DNA from: Galbitalea sp036495225
GTDB taxonomy: Bacteria > Actinomycetota > Actinomycetes > Actinomycetales > Microbacteriaceae
Direction of reading: 5' to 3'
Length of the DNA stretch: 32,328 bases
Assembly: GCA_036495225.1 (NCBI GenBank)
Contig: DASXNG010000207.1
Span: forward strand, 1-32,328
A program made the position numbers and the translations under genes. The notes under the pieces were generated by a model. That model had not been told where the DNA came from, searched no databases, and was given only the letters and a program-made list of their open reading frames with translations. This document shows positions 23,762 through 32,024 of this stretch, piece after piece (position 1 is the first letter of the stretch; every line of letters starts with the position of its first letter).

Positions 23762-25045
23762 GTGACTCAGGCTCCCCACGACACCACAACGCATCCACTC
23801 AGCCGAACCCGGGTTCGGTTTGCTCTTCTCGCACTGGCTCTGGGCGGGTTCGCCATCGGGTGCACGGAGTTCGTCGCGATGGGTCTGCTGCCCAACATCG
23901 CCAGCGCTCTGCTGCCGGCGCAGTACGCGGTTTCGCCGTCCGGTGCGAACGCGTCCGCCGGACTTCTGGTCTCTGCTTATGCTGCCGGCGTGGTGGTGGG
24001 AGCCCCGACGATCGCGGCGCTCGCCGCGCGGTATCCGCGCAAGAAGGTGCTGTTGTGGTTGCTCGTCGCGTTGACCCTTGCGACCGTGGCATCCGCGATC
24101 CTTCCGACTTTCGGCTGGGTGCTCGCCGCGCGCTTCATCGCGGGCCTACCTCACGGAGCGTATTTTGGCGTCGCTGCTCTGGTCGCGGCATCCCTGATGG
24201 GGCCGAATACGCGGGGGAGAGGCGTTGCGCTGGTTCTTGGCGGGTTGACGGTGGCCAACGTCATCGGGGTTCCGGCGATCACCTTCCTCGGTGAGCGCAC
24301 CGACTGGCGCGTTGCCTATCTTGCGGTCGCCGGCCTGTTCGCGCTGACATTTCTCGCGGTGCTGATCGTCCTGCCACCGCAACCGGGCGACCGAGACTCG
24401 ACCGTTCGTGGTGAGCTTGCGATCTTCCGTCGTCCGCAGGTGTGGTTTGCGCTCGGAATGGGCGCCATCGGCTTCGGCGGCTTCTTTGCGGTTTACACGT
24501 TCGTCGCGCCCATCGTGACCAACGTGACCGGTCTGCCAGAGGTCGTGGTGCCCCTCGCCCTGGTCGTTGCCGGAATCGGCATGACCATCGGCAACTTCAT
24601 CGGCGGCTGGGTGTCCGACCACCACCTCATCGCCGGCATCTTCACCTTTTTCGGCGCCATGGCCTTCGCGCTGCTCGGGATCGCGCTCACCGCCCAATAC
24701 GTGGTCGGGGTGTTTGTGTTCCTGTTCCTGGTGGGTGCGGCCTCCGCTGCGCTGTCACCGGCGATCCAGACTCGACTGATGAACGTTGCTGGAGATCGGA
24801 AGACTCTTGCAGCTGCCGTCAATCACGCATCGCTCAACATCGGAAACAGCATTGGTGCGGCGCTCGGCGGAATCGCCGTCGCCATGGGGCTCGGCTATCT
24901 TGCCGCGCCGTGGGTCGGACTCGCGCTCTGTGCACTCGGCGTCCTGCTTGCGGCGATCAGCGTCGGCATCGAACGCCGCGACCTACATCGGACCAGGAGC
25001 CTCGGTCTGCAGAAGAATGCCGTCCTGGATGGCTCGCTTACGTAG
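23762..25045 (+). CDS. MFS transporter, AraJ/DHA1-like
   Basis: This 427-residue protein has twelve hydrophobic segments. The first helix carries GCTEFVAMGLLPNIA (33-47), the hallmark of AraJ/Cml-type DHA1 carriers, and a motif-A-like AARYPRKKVLL follows the second to third helix. GTG 23762 directly follows the stop of the thiamine-binding gene with no gap, so the two are coupled. This makes thiamine, a precursor or an analogue a reasonable substrate, although the family is best known for sugar and drug efflux. The last 63 bp of the gene (24983-25045) overlap, tail to tail, the end of the response-regulator gene on the other strand. Confidence 0.85.
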   Translation: MTQAPHDTTTHPLSRTRVRFALLALALGGFAIGCTEFVAMGLLPNIASALLPAQYAVSPSGANASAGLLVSAYAAGVVVGAPTIAALAARYPRKKVLLWLLVALTLATVASAILPTFGWVLAARFIAGLPHGAYFGVAALVAASLMGPNTRGRGVALVLGGLTVANVIGVPAITFLGERTDWRVAYLAVAGLFALTFLAVLIVLPPQPGDRDSTVRGELAIFRRPQVWFALGMGAIGFGGFFAVYTFVAPIVTNVTGLPEVVVPLALVVAGIGMTIGNFIGGWVSDHHLIAGIFTFFGAMAFALLGIALTAQYVVGVFVFLFLVGAASAALSPAIQTRLMNVAGDRKTLAAAVNHASLNIGNSIGAALGGIAVAMGLGYLAAPWVGLALCALGVLLAAISVGIERRDLHRTRSLGLQKNAVLDGSLT

Positions 25046-25654
25046 CGCCACCTTGGTGCCGACGTCGATTCCCGCGACGCGGTACTTCTCACGGATCCGC
25101 TTGAGGTAGCTCTTGGCGGTTTCTTCGGAGATTCCGAGCTGGAATGCGACCGCCTTGACCGGCTCGCCACCCCCGTACAGCGCCATCACCCGACGCTCTT
25201 GCGCGCTGAGTTTGGGTGCCCCGCCGATCTCTCCGGCATTGAGCGCCAGGTCGAGCTCGGCGGAAATGAACGACTCGCCTTCGTACGCGGCACGGATGGC
25301 CTCGACGATCATCCCAGCGTCCTCGCTCTTGACGAGATAGCCGAGGGCGCCCGCGGCGAGCGCCTCGCGCACGACGTTCGGTTCCGAGTAGGTACTCATC
25401 AGCACCACGCGCACACCGGTGGTCTTGAGGGTCGAGATCTTCAGGGAAACCGGGATGTTGTCCTTGAGGTCCAGGTCAAGAAGTACGACGTCGACCGGGA
25501 ACTCCGGGTGCGTCAGTAGTTCCGGCCATGAGGCGACAGCAGCAACCATGTTGATGTCGCTCGCGGCGTTGCGAATCCACTCGGTGAGGGCACCGAGCAG
25601 CATCCTATGGTCGTCGACGAGCGCGAGTCGGATGCGGTTGTCAGCTGGGGACAC
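24983..25654 (-). CDS. Response regulator, NarL/LuxR-like output (copy 1)
   Basis: The 223-residue protein has a receiver domain (7-125) with acidic pocket Asp14-Asp15, phospho-acceptor Asp60 in VVLLDLDL, Ser87 and Lys109. A LuxR-type HTH follows (about 150-215): LSAQERRVMALYGGG, then ISEETAKSYLKRIREKYRVAGIDVGT. The start is GTG 25654, with AGAGG 7 nt upstream. Its partner is probably the histidine kinase at 26992-28155, two genes upstream. A second regulator of the same subfamily and length lies at 28539-29210, so one kinase may serve two regulators. The C-terminal coding end overlaps the convergent MFS gene by 63 bp. Confidence 0.9.
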   Translation of the reverse strand: MSPADNRIRLALVDDHRMLLGALTEWIRNAASDINMVAAVASWPELLTHPEFPVDVVLLDLDLKDNIPVSLKISTLKTTGVRVVLMSTYSEPNVVREALAAGALGYLVKSEDAGMIVEAIRAAYEGESFISAELDLALNAGEIGGAPKLSAQERRVMALYGGGEPVKAVAFQLGISEETAKSYLKRIREKYRVAGIDVGTKVALRKRAIQDGILLQTEAPGPM

Positions 25655-25741
25655 GTTAGAACCTCTTGTCTTTCCGCGAGATGGCTTTCTCGCGTGGTCG
25701 GGTGCCGGGAGTGAAGCCAGGGGTTCCGGGCATTTCCACGC

Positions 25742-26995
25742 TCATTGATCAGCCGGGTTGTCGACAAAGCATTCGATGTCGACGCGCAGACTGGACTTCT
25801 CGGTTGAGTCACTGTAACGCCCCACCCGCGCAATCGACGCCCAGATTGCTGGATCGACACGATTTCTCGGAACTTCGGTGGTCGTGATCACGATCGGGAT
25901 GCTGATTTGGTTGTTCTCGAGTCGGTCTGCGGATGGCGCTACGGGCCCAAGCGTCAGTTGGATGGTCCGACCCGTCGATGGCTTTCGCGTGTCGCTCATC
26001 AGCAGCCACACCGCCGAGAGGAGCCCATCGCGCTGGCTGGGGTCCAGCAGGCCGGCCAGACTGCCCCGGTCGGTCAGTGTGACGGCCTTGCCCAGCATCT
26101 CCGACTCGGACACCGCGTGGTAAAGCCAGGTTTCCCGGCGTCCCTCGATGAGGTGAAGGCGAAGCTCGGTGGCGAGGGATGCCGCAACCGAGGCGGTCTT
26201 CGGGTCGAGTTTCAGCGCGGTGCGACCGGTGGCCACCGATTCGAGGAGGTCCTCCGCTGCGAGGTCGAGGCGCGCGAGTTCCTCCGACGCGAGCATGCCG
26301 ACCGCAAAACGCGGCGCGGAGACCGTGCTCTGCACCAGCACGCGATCGAGCTCCTGCTGCACCATCCTGCGGAAGCCTCGTACGACGAACACGCCGAGCA
26401 GGGTCGGGAGCACGGCGAGCGCGAGCGTGTTGAGCTGCGTCGGGAACGTATTCACGTTGATGGGCGTGTTCAGCCAGATCGCCGCCGCAAACGCGAGACC
26501 GAGCGCAATCACGGAGAGCACGACCTCACGGGTGCCCCGCAGCGTCACGACGATCACCAGCCCAAAGCCGGCGGAAACGGACGCGGTGGCATATGCCCCG
26601 ATATTGTGCAGCGGCCAAATCGCCAGGAAATCGAGCGCCACGGTCACCGCCAGCGCGCCGAGGTACAGCGCGAATAGCCAATGAGGGAGTCGATCGCCGA
26701 GCACAGACATCAGAATCAGCACAGTCACGAAGGCCGCGATGTAGAGCGCCCACGCGATCGCCACCGGTACCGGGTTCGGGTACGCGCTCCAATGCGCGGC
26801 AAAGAGGCTGAGGCCGTAGAGCGCCTGGATCGAGCTCAGGACTCCGGCGCCAACGCCAAGGTAGGTGGTGCCGAGGGTCGCACCGCGCGCGCTCGCCTGG
26901 CGCAGTGCCTTGGCTACGCCGGGAGGGCCTCCCTTGCCCCGCCGCCCAAAGATGACTCCGAGAGTGTTCTCCTCCGGGCGCATGAAGCTGGTCAT
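25742..26995 (-). CDS. Integral membrane protein resembling a histidine kinase without ATPase motifs
   Basis: This 417-residue protein is not a family I can name. It has six hydrophobic segments (about 45-210), then a cytosolic part of about 200 residues. The start of that part (about 240-300; LDLAAEDLLESVATGRTALK and a following helix ending in LRLHLIEGRRETWL) resembles the helical segment of NarL-type kinases, but there is no phospho-acceptor His box, N box or G box. It overlaps the histidine kinase gene by 4 bp (ATGA) and precedes response regulator 1 by 87 bp. A sensor, antagonist or docking partner for the kinase is a fair inference. The sequence opens with a short basic stretch, FGRRGKGG. 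Confidence 0.6.
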   Translation of the reverse strand: MTSFMRPEENTLGVIFGRRGKGGPPGVAKALRQASARGATLGTTYLGVGAGVLSSIQALYGLSLFAAHWSAYPNPVPVAIAWALYIAAFVTVLILMSVLGDRLPHWLFALYLGALAVTVALDFLAIWPLHNIGAYATASVSAGFGLVIVVTLRGTREVVLSVIALGLAFAAAIWLNTPINVNTFPTQLNTLALAVLPTLLGVFVVRGFRRMVQQELDRVLVQSTVSAPRFAVGMLASEELARLDLAAEDLLESVATGRTALKLDPKTASVAASLATELRLHLIEGRRETWLYHAVSESEMLGKAVTLTDRGSLAGLLDPSQRDGLLSAVWLLMSDTRKPSTGRTIQLTLGPVAPSADRLENNQISIPIVITTTEVPRNRVDPAIWASIARVGRYSDSTEKSSLRVDIECFVDNPADQ

Positions 26996-28155
26996 CGCGG
27001 AACCTCCAGTACGACAGTCGTGCCGGAGCCCGGGCTAGAGAAAAGTCGGGCGTTTCCGCCCACCTCGCGCAGCCGCCCGATGACCGACTCGCGAAAACCG
27101 AACTTGTCTTCGTCGATGGCGTCGAGGTCGAACCCAACACCCGAATCGGTCACCATCGCGCGAACGGTAGTCGCGTCATCCGTGATTGTGACGTGGGCCT
27201 GGGTCACTCCGGAGTGCCTGCGCACGTTTTCGAGGCACTCGGCAAGCGAAAGCAGAAACGCGTCGAGCACGTCACTGGGCAGCAGCACCTGTCCGGTACC
27301 GTGCCAGCTCACCTCGAGACCCATGCGGCCGAAGCGCTGTTTGACGGATTCGAGAGTGGTTCCGAGCGGGGTTTCCTCTACCGGCGTGAGGTTGTACGGA
27401 CCGGAGGATTCAGGAGTCGGGGTCGCGCCGAGTCGGAGTTGGCGCAGCAGCCGGGCATCCTCGGCGGCTTGCTGTCGGAGCGCCTCCGGCGCAACCCCAA
27501 CCCCCGAATGGGCGAGCAGGGTCAGCGTTGCCAGGACCGTGTCGTGAAGCAGGCGTGCGCCCTGGCGGCGCTGCGCCTCGGTTTCGCTCGCCTGCCGCTC
27601 GGCTCGGTGAGCCTTGCCGATGCTGTAAATGCGTCTTGCAGCCCTCGGAACGCTGGCGCTCAGCCAGTAGCCCAGCACGCCCGCAAGCACCCAGCCCAAA
27701 ATGACCGATAAAGCTTCAACGGAGAGCATGCCGGGCGAAGCAGCGTCGAGCTGAACGAGCAGCGTGGTCGTTGCGGCGCCAAGCACGAGAATGATGATCC
27801 GCGGGACGCTTGACACCAGAACCAGGGCGAAGCATCCGACGCCCGCTGCGCCGAGCGGAGCGATCGCGGCGCCCAGACTGCTCGACGGTGGGGAATCGTA
27901 GGGCAGGCGAGCGACGAGCAGCGCTGCGCTGCCGGCCAGGATGCCGACGACCGCCCAAATAACGGCGGAACTGCGGGCGACCATGATCTGGCTGAGGGCC
28001 AGAATCGCGAGAAACGGCAACGCGGTGAGGAAGGTCGAAAACGGCACAATTCCGGGAAAACTGAGGCTGACTAGCGTGAGAATCGTGCCCGAGAGTCCCA
28101 AAAAGCGCGCAGTGCGCTGAAGGAGGCGATCCCGCTCCTTGGCGATGAGTTCCAT
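26992..28155 (-). CDS. Sensor histidine kinase, NarL/HisKA_3-like
   Basis: This 387-residue membrane kinase has five to six hydrophobic segments at the N-terminus (about 18-170) with almost no extracellular loops, suggesting it senses the membrane or a partner protein. The dimerisation helix carries the phospho-acceptor in LLHDTVLATL (His204). The ATPase domain has the N box LAECLENVRRHSG (Asn310), G1 as DSGVGFD (337-343) and GSGTT (376-380). The family phosphorylates LuxR-type regulators, two of which lie in this cluster. The start is ATG 28155 and the stop overlaps the next gene (ATGA). TGCCRC boxes lie directly upstream of its start. Confidence 0.9.
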   Translation of the reverse strand: MELIAKERDRLLQRTARFLGLSGTILTLVSLSFPGIVPFSTFLTALPFLAILALSQIMVARSSAVIWAVVGILAGSAALLVARLPYDSPPSSSLGAAIAPLGAAGVGCFALVLVSSVPRIIILVLGAATTTLLVQLDAASPGMLSVEALSVILGWVLAGVLGYWLSASVPRAARRIYSIGKAHRAERQASETEAQRRQGARLLHDTVLATLTLLAHSGVGVAPEALRQQAAEDARLLRQLRLGATPTPESSGPYNLTPVEETPLGTTLESVKQRFGRMGLEVSWHGTGQVLLPSDVLDAFLLSLAECLENVRRHSGVTQAHVTITDDATTVRAMVTDSGVGFDLDAIDEDKFGFRESVIGRLREVGGNARLFSSPGSGTTVVLEVPR

Positions 28156-28177
28156 ATCGTGTCACATGTTGTCAGAT

Positions 28178-28230
28178 TGCCACCACAAATGGGGGTGCCA
28201 CACCGGTCGAATTTGCCGCATTTCTGCCGC
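28178..28230. promoter_or_regulatory. Array of TGCCRC boxes upstream of the histidine kinase
   Basis: TGCCAC at 28178 and 28196, and TGCCGC at 28214 and 28225, read on the plus strand. The first three are spaced exactly 18 bp. They lie 23-75 bp upstream of the kinase start, so they are candidate binding sites for one of the two regulators of the cluster. The rest of the 383-bp gap (28156-28538) shows no gene; it has only short palindromic bits such as CCGCG(N)CGCGG near 28362. Confidence 0.35.
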
Positions 28231-28538
28231 TACGGTGGGAACCAGAGGGGCGCGACGCAGCAAGTGCGCCGCCACAGTACGACAGCCGTGAGCTCACCTA
28301 GTAGAGCAAACGGAACGGCGTTTCACCCGAATGAACGGCGCCGGGCACCATCCGCGAGGTTTACCGCGGGAAGTGCTAGACCGGGGGGTTAGCACGGGGT
28401 CGCTGGAGCAAACAGCGGCCCCAGCTTCCGGAACCCCCATCCTCCACTCGCCCGCGCGAGAATCGCGCTTTGTGGCGAGAGTGCCGGAATATTGCGGTGA
28501 TCTCGAAACAAATCGGTCATGTCGACGAGGGTGGAGGG

Positions 28539-29210
28539 CTACTCGGGCAGCAGCCACCCTTCCTGGACGGCGAGGCGACGAAGAAGGATGCGCGTACCGA
28601 CATCCACGCCGACCTCGCGATATTTGCGGCGTCCTCGCTTGATGTAGGACTTCACTGTCTCATCGGTCGTGTTCATCTGCGCCGCGACCTCACTGATGGA
28701 GCGCCCGGAGGCGTACAGCGCGAGTGCGCGGTGCTCCTGCATCCCGAGCCCGGCATCGGGCGTCGCTGCCGTCGCGGCGGTGGCATCCTCGAGCGGCGCG
28801 GTCAGGTGCTGCACGCTGTGCGCTGCCGCGTGGACCGCGGCGATCAGTTCGGTCGCGGAATCGGTCTTCGGCACAAAACCCATCGCTCCGCCGCGCATCG
28901 CCGCCGCAACGGACGCGGCATCGGAGTGACGGCTCATCACCACCACGGCGGTCCCGATGGTGTCGAGCGCGCGAAGTTTGGTCCCGACCGGGATTCCATC
29001 CTCCAGGTGAAGGTCGAGAACGACGACGTCGACGGGGAAGTCCGGGTGTCCGATGAGCCCGGCCCAACTCGTCGCGGTCAGCGCGATCTTGATGCCACTG
29101 GCCGGATCGTCGAGGCGCGCCGCGAGGCCATCAAGCACCAGTTGGTGATCGTCGACGATGGCGACGCGGATGCGCGCATCGTCCCGCGCATCAGTCGCCT
29201 TAGCTGCCAC
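28539..29210 (-). CDS. Response regulator, NarL/LuxR-like output (copy 2)
   Basis: From GTG 29210 the product is 223 residues, the same length as its sister at 24983-25654. This start has AGGGGGG 6 nt upstream; an in-frame ATG at 29237 without a ribosome site adds nine residues. The receiver (15-130) has Asp20-Asp21, phospho-acceptor Asp66 in VVVLDLHL and Lys115. The HTH (about 150-215) reads TTDETVKSYIKRGRRKYREVGVDVGT, sharing the VKSYxKRxRxKYR and DVGT blocks with the first copy, so the two belong to one subfamily. It lies 383 bp upstream of the kinase on the same strand. It may bind the same type of site as copy 1. Confidence 0.88.
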   Translation of the reverse strand: MAAKATDARDDARIRVAIVDDHQLVLDGLAARLDDPASGIKIALTATSWAGLIGHPDFPVDVVVLDLHLEDGIPVGTKLRALDTIGTAVVVMSRHSDAASVAAAMRGGAMGFVPKTDSATELIAAVHAAAHSVQHLTAPLEDATAATAATPDAGLGMQEHRALALYASGRSISEVAAQMNTTDETVKSYIKRGRRKYREVGVDVGTRILLRRLAVQEGWLLPE

Positions 29211-29276
29211 CGGTGTCCCCCCTTGGCGGCCCAGCATACCCAGAAGACACAGACGAGTATGTACACCAAGAGGGGG

Positions 29277-30482
29277 TCAGGAGGCGAGTAGCCGCCTTAG
29301 GTGGGCTCCAACCAGGTCATCTTCGATGAGGAACCCATCGTGCCCGAACGGAGAGCTGATGACGACCGCTTCTCCGTCATCAATCGTGCTCGGAAGCAGG
29401 CTGGCGATGAGCTTCTGGTGCTCGAGCGGGAAGAGACGATCCGTGTCGATGCCCAGCACGAGCGCTCGTGCCGTGACCCTCGCGAGGGCCTTCGCCACGC
29501 CGCCTCGATCGCGCCCGATGTCGTGCGAGTTCATCGCGTTGACGAGCGTGATGTAGCTGTTCGCGTCGAAGCGCCTCGTGAACTTGTTCCCGTGAAAGTC
29601 GAGGTAACTCTCGACCGCGTAGCGACCGCCGCCGCCGAGGGGACTCACACCGCTCTGCCAGCTGCGCTGGAAGCGGTCATTGAGTTCTGTGGGGGAGCGG
29701 TAGTTGAGCAGCGCCATCCGCCTGGCCATGGCGAGTCCGCGGTATGGCCCGTCGCCGTCTGCTGCGCCGTAGTAGTCGCCTTCGGCGAACCTCGGGTCGA
29801 GGTGGATCGCATCCACCTGCACGGAGTTCAGCGCGATCTGGTCGGCGTTACTGAGTTCTGGCGTCGCGAGGATGCCGACCCGTTCGACGCGGTCCGGCTG
29901 GCCGACCGCCCACTCGAGCGCCTGCATCCCGCCCATCGAGCCGCCGAGAACGGCCGCCCAACGGTCGATGCCGATAGCGTCGGAAAACGCGACCTGCGCG
30001 GCGACCTGATCGCGAATGGTGACGAACGGGAATGAGGCACCCCACTCCGAACCGGAAGGCGAATATGAGCCTGGGCCCGTCGAGCCCTGGCAGCCGCCCA
30101 GCATGTTCGGCGCAACGACGAACCACTGGTCCGTGTCGATGGCAAGACCGGATCCCACGATCCCTCCCCACCAGCCGGCGGTCGGATGTCCCGGGCCCGG
30201 CGCCCCAACGACGTGGCTGTCACCGGTCAGCGCATGCAGCACGAGGATCGCGTTGGTCGCGGTGGCATTCAGCGTGCCGAAGGTCTCGTAGGCGATGCGC
30301 ACGTTGGGCAGCTGATCGCCGCGCTCGAACGCGAACGCGCCGAGGGAGACGAACTGCCGATTGCCAGGGTCGTCGCCTTCTCGCCAAGCGCCCGTTGCGG
30401 GGGGCTTGCCGAGGATCGTCCGTGCGTTCGCCTCCGTGATGAAGGCCGAGGGAACGGTGTCCTCGGGAGTCTGCCAGTCCAT
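29277..30482 (-). CDS. metX: Homoserine O-acetyltransferase
   Basis: This 401-residue alpha/beta-hydrolase transfers acetyl from acetyl-CoA to homoserine, the first committed step of methionine synthesis. The nucleophile elbow is GGSMGGMQALEW; the acid is Asp in GIDTDRLFP and the base His in FGHDGFLIE near the C-terminus. ALTGDSHV and MLGGCQGSTGPGS complete the family pattern. The start is ATG 30482, with GAGG 5 nt upstream; a TTG further up is in frame but weaker. The donor preference (acetyl or succinyl) cannot be proven from sequence; the metY neighbour uses O-acetylhomoserine, which supports acetyl. It lies 81 bp after metY, with a strong hairpin between. Confidence 0.93.
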   Translation of the reverse strand: MDWQTPEDTVPSAFITEANARTILGKPPATGAWREGDDPGNRQFVSLGAFAFERGDQLPNVRIAYETFGTLNATATNAILVLHALTGDSHVVGAPGPGHPTAGWWGGIVGSGLAIDTDQWFVVAPNMLGGCQGSTGPGSYSPSGSEWGASFPFVTIRDQVAAQVAFSDAIGIDRWAAVLGGSMGGMQALEWAVGQPDRVERVGILATPELSNADQIALNSVQVDAIHLDPRFAEGDYYGAADGDGPYRGLAMARRMALLNYRSPTELNDRFQRSWQSGVSPLGGGGRYAVESYLDFHGNKFTRRFDANSYITLVNAMNSHDIGRDRGGVAKALARVTARALVLGIDTDRLFPLEHQKLIASLLPSTIDDGEAVVISSPFGHDGFLIEDDLVGAHLRRLLAS

Positions 30483-30508
30483 GTCAGCCTCAAGTATCGC
30501 CAAATACG

Positions 30509-30548
30509 GAACGCGCTGCTGCCGTATTACAACGGCGGCAGCGCGTTC
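30509..30548 (-). terminator. Strong hairpin between metY and metX (terminator or attenuator)
   Basis: GAACGCGCTGCTGCCGT (30509-30525) pairs with 30532-30548 over 17 bp, with one G-T wobble and a 6-nt loop. It begins 15 nt after the metY stop in the transcribed direction. Only a weak T-containing stretch (TATTTGG) follows, so it is not a classic intrinsic terminator. It may set the metY:metX ratio or protect the metY mRNA end. Confidence 0.55.
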
Positions 30549-30563
30549 GCGCGATTGACTCGG

Positions 30564-31892
30564 TTACGCAGAGGCGCCCGTGGTGGCCGCGGCGTTACGT
30601 GCAGCCGCAAGACCGGCCTCGAGGTCGGCCTTCAGGTCTTCGACGTTCTCGAGACCGACGGACAGGCGCACCAGGCCAGCGGTGACACCGGTGGTCAGCT
30701 GCTGCTCTGGCGTGAGCTGCGAGTGCGTCGTCGACGCCGGGTGGATGATCAGGCTGCGCACATCGCCAATGTTGGCGAGGTGGCTGAACAGCGAGACATT
30801 CTCGACGAGCGCGCGACCGGCGTTGACGCCGCCCTTGAGCTCGAACGAGACCACAGCACCGACACCCTTGGGCGCGTACTTGTTGGCCGCCGCGTACCAC
30901 GGGCTCGAGGGGAGTCCGGAGTAGTTGACCGAGGCGACATCCGGGTGGTTCTCAAGCCACTCCGCGATCTCCTGCGTGTTCTGCACGTGACGCTCGATGC
31001 GCAGGCTGAGCGTCTCGATGCCCTGGATGAGCGAGAACGCGCTGTCTGGTGAGAGCGAAGCGCCGGTGTCGCGCAGCAGCTGCACGCGCGCCTTGATGAC
31101 GTACGCGATGCCATCACCGAGAACCGTGGTGTAGCTCGCGCCGTGGTACGACGGGTCGGGCTCGGTGAGACCGGGAAACTTGTCGACGTGCTTCGACCAC
31201 GGGAACTTGCCGCCGTCGACGATGATGCCCGCAATGACCGTGCCGTGACCGCCGAGGAACTTGGTGGCGGAGTGCACGATGATGTCCGCGCCGTACTCAA
31301 ACGGACGAATCAGGTACGGGGTCGCGATCGTGTTGTCGACGATGAGCGGCAGGTCGTTGTCGTGGGCAACCTTCGATACGAGCTCGATGTCGAGAATGTT
31401 GATCTTGGGGTTACCGATGGTCTCCGCGAAGAACAGCTTCGTGTTGGGGCGCACAGCCGCGGCCCACTCGTCCGCGTCATCCTGGTTCTCGACGAACGTG
31501 ACCTCGATGCCGAGCTTCGCGAGCGTGTACTTGAACAGGTTGTAGGTGCCGCCGTAGATCGAGCTCGACGACACGATGTGGTCGCCGGCCTGGGCGATGT
31601 TCAGCACGGCGAAGGTCTCCGCGGCCTGCCCCGATGCGACGAGGAGGGCGCCGGTGCCTCCTTCGAGTGCGGCGACGCGCTCCTCGACGACCGCCTGGGT
31701 CGGGTTCTGGATGCGCGTGTAGATGTTGCCGAACTCGGCCAGCGCGAACAGGTTCTTGGCGTGCTCCGAGTTGTTGAAGACGTACGACGTGGTCTGGTAG
31801 ATCGGCGTCGCCCGCGCGTTGGTGACAGGGTCGGGCGAAGCTCCGGTGTGGATCTGCTTGGTTTCGAACTGCCATTCGGCGGCGTTGGTCAT
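30564..31892 (-). CDS. metY: O-acetylhomoserine sulfhydrylase (aminocarboxypropyltransferase)
   Basis: This 442-residue PLP enzyme makes homocysteine directly from O-acetylhomoserine and sulfide. The family features are RATPIYQTTSYVF, the substrate-pocket YTRIQNPTQAVVEERVAALEGG, ASGQAAETFAVL, the PLP aspartate in LIVDNTIATPYL and the PLP lysine Lys211 in SATKFLGGHGT. The long insert and the length of about 440 separate it from MetB/MetC (about 380). The start ATG 31892 has AGGAG nearby. It is the first gene of a metY-metX operon. A TAGCCT box (48-53 of the 31900s, minus strand) gives a leader of about 48 nt. Confidence 0.95.
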   Translation of the reverse strand: MTNAAEWQFETKQIHTGASPDPVTNARATPIYQTTSYVFNNSEHAKNLFALAEFGNIYTRIQNPTQAVVEERVAALEGGTGALLVASGQAAETFAVLNIAQAGDHIVSSSSIYGGTYNLFKYTLAKLGIEVTFVENQDDADEWAAAVRPNTKLFFAETIGNPKINILDIELVSKVAHDNDLPLIVDNTIATPYLIRPFEYGADIIVHSATKFLGGHGTVIAGIIVDGGKFPWSKHVDKFPGLTEPDPSYHGASYTTVLGDGIAYVIKARVQLLRDTGASLSPDSAFSLIQGIETLSLRIERHVQNTQEIAEWLENHPDVASVNYSGLPSSPWYAAANKYAPKGVGAVVSFELKGGVNAGRALVENVSLFSHLANIGDVRSLIIHPASTTHSQLTPEQQLTTGVTAGLVRLSVGLENVEDLKADLEAGLAAARNAAATTGASA

Positions 31893-31917
31893 TGTGCTCT
31901 CCTGGAGTCGGGTGCGT

Positions 31918-31953
31918 CGGTGAGCGTGGTCCTGTCACCGCCCCATCAGGCTA
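31918..31953 (-). promoter_or_regulatory. Predicted metY promoter box and 5' leader hairpin
   Basis: TAGCCT (31948-31953, minus strand) would start a transcript near 31941. The first bases of the leader can fold with CGGTGA and TCACCG (31918-31923 and 31935-31940) into a 6-bp stem with an 11-nt loop. I could not match the leader to a known SAM riboswitch class. A three-codon frame (ATG-GGG-CGG-TGA) overlaps its 5' end and is probably too close to the -10 to be read. Confidence 0.3.
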
Positions 31954-32024
31954 GGCGCGCATCCGGCACGCGGCAACGGCGCCGAAATACTGCGTAATCC
32001 GGGCGGACGAGGAAAATAGGGGTC

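Noticed and set aside
31893..32024. SAM riboswitch upstream of metY
   Set aside because: The predicted leader is only about 48 nt with one 6-bp stem; none of the conserved SAM-I, SAM-II or SAM-IV core elements could be recognised by eye. A covariance search would be decisive.
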